The notes under the pieces: model-generated
What the model was told of the DNA's origin: nothing
What the model saw: only the letters and a program-made list of their open reading frames with translations
Databases searched by the model: none
From: Sphingomonas populi
GTDB lineage: Bacteria; Pseudomonadota; Alphaproteobacteria; Sphingomonadales; Sphingomonadaceae
NCBI RefSeq assembly: GCF_004208535.1
Contig: NZ_SGIS01000008.1
Location: 1-64,000 of the forward strand
Reading direction: 5' to 3'
Length of the DNA stretch: 64,000 bases
Part shown: piece by piece, positions 51,544 through 59,819 of the stretch
How positions within the stretch are numbered: position 1 is the stretch's first letter
Layout of the letters: every line of letters starts with the position of its first letter
Made by a program: the position numbers and the translations under genes

Positions 51544-52812
51544 ATGGGCAAGCGTGCCGGCAGCGCCGATCTCCCGTTGCATGGTGGTCGTGTGCCCGCG
51601 TGGCTCGGGCAGCGCATGACCCGGCTCGGCACCATCATCACCGAGGCGATCGTGCTGGAATATGGCCGCGACGAATTCCTGCGCCGCCTCGCCCATCCCT
51701 TCTGGTTCCAGTCGTTCGGCGCAGTGATGGGGATGGATTGGCATTCGTCCGGCATCACCACCAGCGTGATCGGTGCGCTCAAACGCGGCCTTGCGCCTTT
51801 GTCGGGCGAACTCGGCATCCACGTCTGTGGCGGTCGGGGCAAACATTCGCGCGCGACACCGGGCGAGTTGCTCGCGGTCGGGGAGCGGGTCGGGCTGGAC
51901 GGCGCCGATCTTGCGCGTTCGAGTAGGCTTGTCGCCAAGGTCGACAGCGCGGCGCTTCAGGACGGGTTCGATCTCTACCTGCACGGGTTCATCGTCGCCG
52001 ATGACGGTCAGTGGGTGGTCGTGCAACAGGGCATGAACGATGCGCGGCGGCAGGCGCGGCGATACCATTGGCATTCGCAAGGCCTGGAGAGCTTCGTCGA
52101 TGCGCCGCACGCCGCCATCGAGGGGCACGGACAGGGCACGATCGTCAATCTCGCCGACCGGCGTGCGGCCGCGTCGCGGGACCGCCAGCTCGACCTGCTC
52201 GCCACGATCGGCCCCGACGGCATCACGCGCCACTTCGCTGAGGCGCGTGAGCGACCGGCACCGCCCGAGCCGGCGCAGGCGGTGCTGCCCCACCTGATCC
52301 TCCCCGATCACCACGATGTCCGCGCTGAGGACGTGGTCGCACGCCGGCTACATGGCGCGCTCGCCGCCGCCGCCGACTGCGGTCCCCGGGATTTCGCGGA
52401 GTTGCTGCTCGTCCCCGGCATCGGCGCGCGCACGGTCGAAGCGCTCGCGCTGGTCGCGGAAGTCGTTCACGGCGCGCCGTGCCGGTTCAGCGACCCGGCG
52501 CGCTTCTCGCTCGCACATGGCGGCAAGGATCGCCATCCCTTCCCGGTGCCCACCAAGGTCTACGACCACACCATCGGCGTGATGAAGTCGGCGGTGTGCA
52601 AGGCCAAGCTTGGGCAACAGGAGGAACTGGCGGCGATCCGCCGGCTCGACGATCAGGCCCGGCGCCTCGAAGCGACCGCGACCGGGCCGTCGGTAGAGGC
52701 CAATATCGCGGGCGAACGCGCCCGCTCGCACGGCTTTGGCGGACGGAGCGTGTTCGGTTGGGAACCACCGGCAGAAACGGCAAGGCCAACGCGCCGGCAG
52801 GACGTGCCATGA
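51544..52812 (+). CDS. DUF763-family protein
   Basis: A 422-residue member of DUF763, a family known in archaea and some bacteria and without a settled function. Conserved blocks seen are KRAGSADLPLHGGRVPAWL, ELGIHVCGGRGKHSRATP (from about residue 90), VVVQQGMN...ARRYHWHSQ and the late GGKDRHPFPVP.KVYD. Residues about 286-305 (LLLVPGIGARTVEALALVA) look like a helix-hairpin-helix, the non-specific DNA-binding element of repair enzymes. The stop overlaps the start of an AlkB-like gene by ATGA, so the two are coupled. I infer a role in DNA repair or modification. Confidence 0.88.
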   Translation: MGKRAGSADLPLHGGRVPAWLGQRMTRLGTIITEAIVLEYGRDEFLRRLAHPFWFQSFGAVMGMDWHSSGITTSVIGALKRGLAPLSGELGIHVCGGRGKHSRATPGELLAVGERVGLDGADLARSSRLVAKVDSAALQDGFDLYLHGFIVADDGQWVVVQQGMNDARRQARRYHWHSQGLESFVDAPHAAIEGHGQGTIVNLADRRAAASRDRQLDLLATIGPDGITRHFAEARERPAPPEPAQAVLPHLILPDHHDVRAEDVVARRLHGALAAAADCGPRDFAELLLVPGIGARTVEALALVAEVVHGAPCRFSDPARFSLAHGGKDRHPFPVPTKVYDHTIGVMKSAVCKAKLGQQEELAAIRRLDDQARRLEATATGPSVEANIAGERARSHGFGGRSVFGWEPPAETARPTRRQDVP

Positions 52813-53384
52813 CGATGCGCGCCTTCGATCTGTTCGATACGCCGGTTCTGCCGGGTCTGTCCTACCGCGACGATTTCGTGACGCGCGAGGAAGAAGCCAC
52901 GCTGATCGCGCAGATCGACCGGCAGCCACTCGCCCCGTTCCGCTTCCAGGGTTGGCTCGGCAAACGGCTGACCACCTCGTTCGGCTGGCATTATGATTTC
53001 GCCAACCACCACGTCGGCGAGACGACGCCGCTGCCCGACTGGCTGCTGCCGTTGCGAGATCGTGCGGCCGTTTTCGCCGGCGCGGCCCAAGCCGATCTCG
53101 TCCAGGCGCTGCTGATCCGCTACGATCCGGGCGCCGGCATCGGCTGGCACCGCGACCGGCCGGTGTTTGAGCATGTCGTCGGCATCTCGCTTGGCGTGCC
53201 CGCGACGATGCGGTTCCGGCGCCGCAGGGACAAAGGGTTCGACAGGGCGTCGGTCGATCTGGCGCCGCGCTCGATCTATCACCTGAGCGGCGCGGCCCGC
53301 CACGACTGGGAGCATAGCATCGCCGAGATGGCGCGAACGCGCTGGTCGATCACGTTCCGCAGCTTCGCGGCGAAGAACGGCTGA
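52809..53384 (+). CDS. AlkB-like 2-oxoglutarate/Fe(II) dioxygenase
   Basis: A 191-residue AlkB-family oxygenase. These enzymes remove alkyl groups from bases by oxidative demethylation using Fe(II), O2 and 2-oxoglutarate. Iron ligands: HxD at His114/Asp116 (GIGWHRDRP) and His169 (RHDWEHSI). 2-oxoglutarate is held by Arg178 and Arg184 (RWSITFR, the R-x5-R pattern). The substrate-lid region near GWLGKRLTTSFGW fits AlkB homologues of the AlkB2 type. It is coupled to DUF763 by ATGA. No adaptive-response gene (ada) is nearby. Confidence 0.9.
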   Translation: MTMRAFDLFDTPVLPGLSYRDDFVTREEEATLIAQIDRQPLAPFRFQGWLGKRLTTSFGWHYDFANHHVGETTPLPDWLLPLRDRAAVFAGAAQADLVQALLIRYDPGAGIGWHRDRPVFEHVVGISLGVPATMRFRRRRDKGFDRASVDLAPRSIYHLSGAARHDWEHSIAEMARTRWSITFRSFAAKNG

Positions 53385-53560
53385 GCGCCGGCAGCCTCAT
53401 TCCCCGCGGACATTCTCGACGCCGCCGAGGGCACTGACAGGGCCGACATCGTCACCGCTATCGAGGGCGGCCGGTTCAGCAAGACCCTGATTCGACGGCA
53501 CATGGAAACTTGCATGCCTGATCTGCGTTAATCGTCTGAAGCCTCGATATAGGAGCGCAA

Positions 53561-54379
53561 GTGCGGCGAGGGCGATCAGGCGGGCGGGGAGCAGTGATCG
53601 ACGACACCATGTCGGCCGCGTGGTTTGATGCCCCGATCTGCCGCAACTGCGAAGAGCCCTTGTCCACGCGGTATTGCGCGCAGTGCGGCCAGAAAGCCGC
53701 CTCTCGCCTGACGCTGAAAGATATCGCGAAGGAAGGCTGGGAGCGCGTCCGCCTCTTCGAGAAAGATAGCGTCACGACGCTTTGGCATTTGATAACATCG
53801 CCTGGGCTGGTCGCGCGCGACTATGTGCGTGGCAAGCGATCGTCGTACATGCACCCGTTGAAACTGCTCGTGGCGCTGGTCGCAATCCTCTTGGTCGTGC
53901 TCGCGGCGAGCCAGTATTTTCAGCATTTCGCGTTCGCCGGTCGGAACGGTGACGTCGATCGTATGGCCGAGCGGGTGATCGCGTATGGCAATTGGAGTTT
54001 CACGCTCGGCATCGTCGCCATTTTCCTGGGAAGCTGGATAGGGTTCGGGCGGCGCCTCAATTACAACCTCACCGAGCATGCCGTGCTGGCGATCTGCTGC
54101 CAGAATGTGATCCTGGCCTTCATCATCGTCAATCTGCTGCCGACGCTCGTCTGGCCAGACCCGCACTTCATCCTGCTGCACAAGCAGGCATCGTCTTATT
54201 ACCTCTACGCGGCAAAGCTCGGCATCGTCGCCTGGGCCTACACCCAATTCTTTCGATTGAAGCTCGCGCGGGACTGGCTGCGTCTCGGGCTGGGGTGCCT
54301 CGTCTATGTCATCGCGAGTTGGTCGCTGCTGCGGCTCTACGCCGCCGCGATCTTGTGGTTCGTCGAACGATCAAACTGA
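53561..54379 (+). CDS. DUF3667-family membrane protein with N-terminal zinc ribbon
   Basis: A 272-residue protein. GTG 53561 is chosen because AGGAG lies at good distance. An N-terminal zinc ribbon has Cys27, Cys30, Cys39 and Cys42 (CRNCEEPLSTRYCAQCGQK). After a linker come several membrane helices: KLLVALVAILLVVLAAS, WSFTLGIVAIFLGSWIGF, AVLAICCQNVILAFIIVNLL and a C-terminal pair (GLGCLVYVIASWSLLRLYAAAILWF). This matches DUF3667, an inner-membrane family of unknown function. The lipoprotein gene begins 10 bases later, so the two are very probably one operon. Confidence 0.82.
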   Translation: MRRGRSGGRGAVIDDTMSAAWFDAPICRNCEEPLSTRYCAQCGQKAASRLTLKDIAKEGWERVRLFEKDSVTTLWHLITSPGLVARDYVRGKRSSYMHPLKLLVALVAILLVVLAASQYFQHFAFAGRNGDVDRMAERVIAYGNWSFTLGIVAIFLGSWIGFGRRLNYNLTEHAVLAICCQNVILAFIIVNLLPTLVWPDPHFILLHKQASSYYLYAAKLGIVAWAYTQFFRLKLARDWLRLGLGCLVYVIASWSLLRLYAAAILWFVERSN

Positions 54380-54389
54380 GGAGTGTGGC

Positions 54390-56024
54390 ATGCGCAGCGG
54401 TTTTCTAGCCAGTACTGTCCTTTTGATGCCCGTGTTGCTTGCCGGATGCGACAAGCCCATGTCGACCGCGACCGGCCAGAGCGGCCTTTCCGGCGGTCAA
54501 AAGATCGAGGCCATCGCCTCGACGCTGCAGGCCTGCTCCTACGATGGACGCCCGGTCACCGCCGATCCCGCGTCGATCAGCGATGGCGCACCGCAGGAAT
54601 GCCAGGTCGCGGTAAAGCGGATCATGGACTATACCGGGCTACCGGCGAATTTCGTGGTTGTCTCAGGCCCCGTGCCGAATGCTGCCGCAGTTATCATGCT
54701 CGACCAGAATCGAATCCCCCGCCGCGTGATCGCGTTCAACCCGGACTTCATGAAAACCGCCATGAAGCTCGTCGGCGGTGATCCGTGGGGGCCGACCAGC
54801 ATCCTCGCGCACGAAATCGCGCACCATCTGTCCGGGCATACGATCGTCGCTGGCGGTAGCCGCCCCGATATCGAGCTGGAGGCTGACAAATTCTCCGGCT
54901 TCATCCTTGCCAAGATGGGCGCGCCAGCAAGCGCTGCGACCGAGATGATTCTGGCGGTCGGCACCGCGCACGGCACGCCGACGCATCCCGACAAGAATAC
55001 CCGCGCAACGGCAATCCGCGAGGGCTGGACCCAGGCTTGCACGCAGCAAGGCCGGCGCGATTGCGGCAGCGGCGCGGGCGCCGCCGCCCCGGTTTCTCCC
55101 CCGGTTACGCCCACCGTCGCGTCAGGCTCCGAACCCGTGCCAGGTACGCTAGCCGCCGTCCGCCCGACCTTGCCCGCCCCCGGCTCCACGCCCTTCAAAT
55201 ACGGGCGCTTCGTCGTCGACGAGACCGGCAAGCTCGACGCGGCCAAAGCACGCGCAATGGACCAGCGGCTCTACAGCCTGGCCAAGGACGTCGGCGTCGA
55301 ATTCACCATTCTCGTCGTCGATGACCTGCACGGTCTGTCCGCCGACGACTATGCCTGGGCAATGATGCGTCAGTTGCGTGTCGGCAAGCTCGACGTCGGC
55401 AACGGCGCGGTCGCCGTGGTAGCGCCGCGCCAGCATCAGGCGGCGGTCGCCTTCGGACCGGGCTTCGCCAAGGAAGCAGAATTTTCCGACCCGAAAAAAA
55501 TGCTGCTCGAATGGATCGACCAGGGCTGGCGCTATTGCGACGACGCCGATGGCTGCGGGGGCTGGACCGACAATCTGTTCAACGTCTTCAATTTCACGCT
55601 CAACAATGTCCAGAACACGAAGTGGACGATCACCTATCAGACGCTTGGCCAGCTCAGCGATCATTTCGAACAGGTCGCGGCGGAGCGTGCGCGGACGAAC
55701 CGCCCGTGGAACGATGCGGTGGATCAGCCGCTCGGCAATCTGTTGCGGATCAGCGGTAAGATCACCAGCCTCGATCCCCCGCAAGGAATCGGCCAAGTGA
55801 CCCCCGCGATCGTCAACGGCCCGCTACACTACAAAGCGGTGAGCATGACGACGGACGATGGATATCCCGTAATCCTGTACATCGCTCCGCACACCGCCGG
55901 ACTCATGCCCTCGGGCGCGATCAAGCTGAACCAGCCTTATACCGTGGTCGGTCGCCTCCAGCGTCGCGGCGACAAGAGCAAGCAAGCGTCGGCGCTGTGG
56001 ACCTTCAGTTACGACCCGCTTTGA
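54390..56024 (+). CDS. Lipoprotein with HExxH (peptidase-like) and TPM-like regions
   Basis: A 544-residue lipoprotein: the lipobox VLLAGC puts the modified Cys near residue 19. A GAGGAG precedes ATG 54390. Region 1 (about 90-235) carries HEIAHHLSGH (His141/Glu142/His145) and IELEADKFSGF, the HExxH...E pattern of M48-like zinc peptidases. After a Pro-rich linker, region 2 (about 265-390) resembles the TPM domain (LDAAKARAMDQRLYSLAKD, GNGAVAVVAPRQHQAAVAFG). A C-terminal segment (GKITSLDPPQGIGQV...VVGRLQR) looks OB-fold-like. The combination is unusual. It probably works at the envelope together with the DUF3667 protein. Confidence 0.8.
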   Translation: MRSGFLASTVLLMPVLLAGCDKPMSTATGQSGLSGGQKIEAIASTLQACSYDGRPVTADPASISDGAPQECQVAVKRIMDYTGLPANFVVVSGPVPNAAAVIMLDQNRIPRRVIAFNPDFMKTAMKLVGGDPWGPTSILAHEIAHHLSGHTIVAGGSRPDIELEADKFSGFILAKMGAPASAATEMILAVGTAHGTPTHPDKNTRATAIREGWTQACTQQGRRDCGSGAGAAAPVSPPVTPTVASGSEPVPGTLAAVRPTLPAPGSTPFKYGRFVVDETGKLDAAKARAMDQRLYSLAKDVGVEFTILVVDDLHGLSADDYAWAMMRQLRVGKLDVGNGAVAVVAPRQHQAAVAFGPGFAKEAEFSDPKKMLLEWIDQGWRYCDDADGCGGWTDNLFNVFNFTLNNVQNTKWTITYQTLGQLSDHFEQVAAERARTNRPWNDAVDQPLGNLLRISGKITSLDPPQGIGQVTPAIVNGPLHYKAVSMTTDDGYPVILYIAPHTAGLMPSGAIKLNQPYTVVGRLQRRGDKSKQASALWTFSYDPL

Positions 56025-56129
56025 TGGGGTCTGCCTTTGGTTAGGTACAGCCGTCGCCGGGAGTGCGAAGGCCAGCGACAGGGTCATGGCCACGGACCCA
56101 CCGCGCGGCGCATCATCCTCCAGCAGACG

Positions 56130-57464
56130 CTATTTCACCGCTTCGGCGGCGGGTCGCTTCCCGGTTTCTACCCAATCATGCAGCGCGGTCCACGCCGCTT
56201 TGGTCTGCACGGGGGTGAAGCCGCAGTGCGTATAGGCTTCGACCCCGCCGATCGGCAGCGGTGCGCGCAACGGGGCCACTGGATAGGTGGCGAGCAGCCC
56301 GGCCTTTCCGGCTCTGGCAACCGTCGCCGCGAACATCGTTTCCTGCGCATACGGCACCAGCGAATCGATGCTGTTGTGGATCGTCACCAGCGGCTGCGCG
56401 ATCCGCCCGCTCGCCTCGTGCCAGCGCGTCATATAGGCAAGCGCGGCGGGCGATGCGGCAACGCGCTGGATACCACGGTTGAGCGCAGCGGCTTCCGTCT
56501 GCGTCATCGTGTCGCTGGCATAGCGTTTGCCGATATTGCCATACGGCAAACCGCCCGCAGTCGCCGCCATGTCGTCGGCGCCGAGCGCGACGGTCACGAG
56601 CGGGAAAGCGATCGATCCGGGATCGACATCGAAACCGCCGATCGCCGCGACCTGACGCAGGATACGCGCCTCGCGGCCCGCCGGGTTCTTCTTCGCGGCG
56701 TCGAACAGCGCGAGGACCGGAGTTCCGATCCGCGCCAACTGTGTCCACCCATAGGTCTTGGCGTCCATCGTGCTTCCCGCTGGCGGCGTCGTCGACAGGG
56801 CGGAACGGCGGATGTCCTGTTCGCCGGGCAGCGCATACGGCGTCCCTGCAGTCAGAAAATTATACGCCGCGCGCATGTCGTAAAGCTGGCCGAGCAGCGT
56901 TTTCCAGCTCGCGACGACGCCGCACCGCGCGAGGCCACCCGCGAAAGCGCCGGGGTATGTCTCAAGCAACGTAACGACGATCCCGCCGCCCATCGAGTCG
57001 CCCGCGACATAGACGCGGCGCGCACCCAACCTGACGAGAAAGTCCCGCAACCGCTTGGTGTTGAGAGTCCCCGTCTCCACGCCCAGCCCGTCCTTGTCAT
57101 AGGCGCTGTGGCCGACCGCGACGCCGTCCTCATAAGCGAAGCGCATCAGCCCGCCGCCGGTGCCGGCCGTGACCGGGTCTTCCGAGACCGCGACGGGCGT
57201 GCCGGGTGTCGAATAGCCGTGTGCATAGACGAGCCCGTCGCTCTTCCAGCCGGCGGGGAAGGATACCGCAAACTGATCGCCTTCGAGCTTGCCGACCAGC
57301 GTCACACCGCCCCCGGGGGCGGGACGCGTGACGACATCGGTCGCGCCGTTGCTGCGCACACGAGCGACGAGCGCGGTCTGCGCGGGGGTGAGTGGCGCGG
57401 TCTGCGCCGTGGCGGACGCTGCGATGACGATAGCGAGGGGCAAGACGGCGAGACGAAGCGACAT
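56130..57464 (-). CDS. Exported alpha/beta hydrolase (HCGFTP type), last gene of the operon
   Basis: A 444-residue hydrolase with a signal peptide (MSLRLAVLPLAIVIAASATAQ). The nucleophile elbow is VAGDSMGGG with Ser157. A C-terminal AYTHCGFTPVQTKAAW carries a likely catalytic His and is shared with the lipoprotein hydrolase at 61.1 kb, which has the same length. Other shared blocks are YSTPGTPVAV and AVGHSAYDK. The two are paralogues within one operon, probably esterases on different acyl groups. AGGAG precedes ATG 57464. It starts 23 bases after the esterase gene. The family name is not certain. Confidence 0.82.
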   Translation of the reverse strand: MSLRLAVLPLAIVIAASATAQTAPLTPAQTALVARVRSNGATDVVTRPAPGGGVTLVGKLEGDQFAVSFPAGWKSDGLVYAHGYSTPGTPVAVSEDPVTAGTGGGLMRFAYEDGVAVGHSAYDKDGLGVETGTLNTKRLRDFLVRLGARRVYVAGDSMGGGIVVTLLETYPGAFAGGLARCGVVASWKTLLGQLYDMRAAYNFLTAGTPYALPGEQDIRRSALSTTPPAGSTMDAKTYGWTQLARIGTPVLALFDAAKKNPAGREARILRQVAAIGGFDVDPGSIAFPLVTVALGADDMAATAGGLPYGNIGKRYASDTMTQTEAAALNRGIQRVAASPAALAYMTRWHEASGRIAQPLVTIHNSIDSLVPYAQETMFAATVARAGKAGLLATYPVAPLRAPLPIGGVEAYTHCGFTPVQTKAAWTALHDWVETGKRPAAEAVK

Positions 57465-57487
57465 GGGTATCTCCTGCAGGGAAACGA

Positions 57488-58525
57488 TCAGCGGGGACGG
57501 CGGCCGAGATGCGTGTCGAAGAAGCGCGCGATCGTCGCGAACGCCTCGTCGGATTCGGGCATGTCGGGCCACATGAAGAAGGCATGGGGCAATCCGTCGA
57601 AGAGCTGGAGCTCGCTATCGACACCCGCCGCCGCGAGCCGGCGATGCGCGAGCGTCAGCGTGCTGACCGCGAAATCGCGGCCGCCGGCGAGCAGCAGCGT
57701 CGGCGGCATGGCCTTGGTCTGCGCATCGGACGACAAGGGATAGGCGATCGGATCGTTCGCCGGCACGCCCTCCATATAGCTGACCGGCAACGTCGCGGGC
57801 AGAACCGGGATCGCGGGTGGTGCGTCGCCGGCGAGCGCGGGCGCGAGATACGGGCTGTCACCGCTGTACGCAGCGCCGGTGCCGCAGAAGGTGCCGATCG
57901 CGCCGGGCCGGGGCAGCCCCTGCTTGCCGATCCACGCGGTCGCCTGCGCGGTGATGATCCCGCCCGCCGAACAGCCGTAGATGCCGATATTCTCCGGGCG
58001 ATAGCGTTTGAGGAGTTCGCGATAGACTGCGGTCACGTCCTCCGACGCGGCGGGATAATGATGTTCGGGCGCGAGCCGATAATCGACCGTGACGACGCGG
58101 ACGCGCATCGTTGCGGCGATCGGAATCGCCTCGACCAGCGCGCCGCTGCCAGCGCCCCACAGGAATGCGCCGCCGTGAACGTTGATGAGCACCCGGGCGG
58201 CATTGCCCGGCGCGACTCCGCCCTCGGGCTCGACAGTGTCCACCCCTACCCCGCTCAGGATTTCGTGGCGGATGCTGGTGCGGAAGCGCCGCTGCATTTC
58301 GGCGAGGCGATCATCGTTCCATTTGCCGTAGAAAGCACGCTGCCTGGCGATGTCCCCTTTAACGGTATCGGGCGCGGTCGCCGCGTCCATGCGCGCCAGC
58401 ACCCGACGCGCCGCATCGCTGAGCTGGTTGGACGGCGGCAGGGTGAAACCCGCCACCTGTTGCACCGGACCTTGCGCCATCGCCGGCCCGGTGAGCAGGG
58501 CGAGCGGGATCAGCCAGCGGATCAT
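57488..58525 (-). CDS. Alpha/beta-hydrolase fold esterase (HSL type), exported
   Basis: A 345-residue esterase of the hormone-sensitive-lipase group. A signal peptide (MIRWLIPLALLTGPAMAQ) is followed by the oxyanion motif VLINVHGGAFLWG, the strand VDYRLAPEHHYPAASED, and the nucleophile elbow IYGCSAGGII. The acid and base are expected around LLLAGGRDFAV and GLPHAFFMW (catalytic His). HSL-type enzymes cleave acetyl and short acyl esters. In this operon it probably deacylates an imported glycoside. ATG 58525 is supported by the signal peptide and a GGAG upstream. Confidence 0.88.
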   Translation of the reverse strand: MIRWLIPLALLTGPAMAQGPVQQVAGFTLPPSNQLSDAARRVLARMDAATAPDTVKGDIARQRAFYGKWNDDRLAEMQRRFRTSIRHEILSGVGVDTVEPEGGVAPGNAARVLINVHGGAFLWGAGSGALVEAIPIAATMRVRVVTVDYRLAPEHHYPAASEDVTAVYRELLKRYRPENIGIYGCSAGGIITAQATAWIGKQGLPRPGAIGTFCGTGAAYSGDSPYLAPALAGDAPPAIPVLPATLPVSYMEGVPANDPIAYPLSSDAQTKAMPPTLLLAGGRDFAVSTLTLAHRRLAAAGVDSELQLFDGLPHAFFMWPDMPESDEAFATIARFFDTHLGRRPR

Positions 58526-58610
58526 TGTGTCGTCTCCAGAGATACGTGTGCGGGCCACGCCATCGGCCCTCCATCGCGGTTCGCATGCCGCACGCGCCCG
58601 CGCGCTCCGA

Positions 58611-59819
58611 TCATCGCCGTGCCGCCACGATATCGGCATAGACACGCGCGCTCGGCTTGACCGTCCGACGGAACGTCCGTCGATCGACCGCGTGCAACCC
58701 GAACTGCTGCGTGTAGCCGCGCCGCCACTCGAAATTGTCGAGCAGCGACCAGTGGCAATAGCCTAGTACCGGGACGCCCTGCCCGCGTACCGTATCCAGC
58801 GATGCGATCGCGGCAGGGATGAAGCGAGCGCGTTGCGCATCGTCGGCAGCGGCAACGCCGTTCTCGGTCACAAGCACCGGGCGTCCGGTTGCGGCGGAGG
58901 CATATGCAACGGCTGCACCCAGCGATTGCGGGCGGTATTCGTCGCCCGACTGGGTTCGCTCGGCGGTGTCCGGCGGCGGCGCGACGCCATCCGGGCCGAG
59001 CACCATCCGACCATAATTCTGCACGCCAACGAAATCGTCGTCGCGCGCTACGGCAAGGAAAGGATGTTCCGCGTGATCCCGGTACGCCGCCACGGCGCGC
59101 GCATCGCCCGTCGTCTCGGGTATGGCGAGACTCATGCCGACGAGGCTGGCCGGCGCCACGGCCTTCCACGCCGCACGCGCAGCACGGTGCCCGGCGAGCA
59201 GGCGCGGCAGATCGTCCCCGCGCGAATAGACCCAGACGGCGAACCGATCCGATCCGCAGGCGCGCGCCGCACCCGACATCATCGCGTCGAGTGATCGCCG
59301 TGCCGGATCGGCGATCGGCGTCGCGATCCATCTGCCCATCAAGGGGAGATTGGGTTCGTTGAACGTGACGACATGGTCGACAAATTCGCCCATCCGAGCG
59401 GCTACCCGCCCGGCGAAACGCGCGAACTGCCTGGGCGCGTTGTCATTGCCCCACCCGCCTGCCGCGGAAAACCAACGTGGCGAGGTGAAGTGGCTGAGCG
59501 TCAGAACGGGTGCGATCCCCTGCGCACGACATGCTGCGGCGATCCGTGCATAATGGTCCAGCCATGCCGCGCTGAACTGTCCCTCGGCAGGCTCGATCCG
59601 CGACCATTCGACCGAGAAACGGTACGCGTTGAGGCCGAGAGCGCTGACCAGCGCAACGTCCTCACGCCAGCGGTTTAGGCTGTCGCACGCATCGCCCGAC
59701 GGCGCCACGAACGACGTGCCCGACACCTGCTCCAGCAGCCAGATGTCGGCGTTGATATTGTTGCCCTCCACCTGATGCCCGGCAGTCGCCGCACCCCACA
59801 GGAACGTGCCATCGTTCAC
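58611..59819 (-). CDS. GH1 beta-glycosidase (no signal peptide)
   Basis: A 402-residue glycoside hydrolase family 1 enzyme, a retaining beta-glycosidase. It starts with GTG 59819, whose GTGA overlaps the stop of the upstream GH1 gene. The acid/base is Glu155 in VTFNEPNL and the nucleophile is Glu319 in VLVTENGVA. The first strand is GTFLWGAATAGHQVEGNN. There is no signal peptide, so it is presumably cytoplasmic, unlike its tandem neighbour. Substrate-binding differences from typical bacterial 6-phospho enzymes suggest a plain beta-glucosidase, but the aglycone is unknown. An 85-base gap separates it from the esterase gene. Confidence 0.9.
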   Translation of the reverse strand: MNDGTFLWGAATAGHQVEGNNINADIWLLEQVSGTSFVAPSGDACDSLNRWREDVALVSALGLNAYRFSVEWSRIEPAEGQFSAAWLDHYARIAAACRAQGIAPVLTLSHFTSPRWFSAAGGWGNDNAPRQFARFAGRVAARMGEFVDHVVTFNEPNLPLMGRWIATPIADPARRSLDAMMSGAARACGSDRFAVWVYSRGDDLPRLLAGHRAARAAWKAVAPASLVGMSLAIPETTGDARAVAAYRDHAEHPFLAVARDDDFVGVQNYGRMVLGPDGVAPPPDTAERTQSGDEYRPQSLGAAVAYASAATGRPVLVTENGVAAADDAQRARFIPAAIASLDTVRGQGVPVLGYCHWSLLDNFEWRRGYTQQFGLHAVDRRTFRRTVKPSARVYADIVAARR

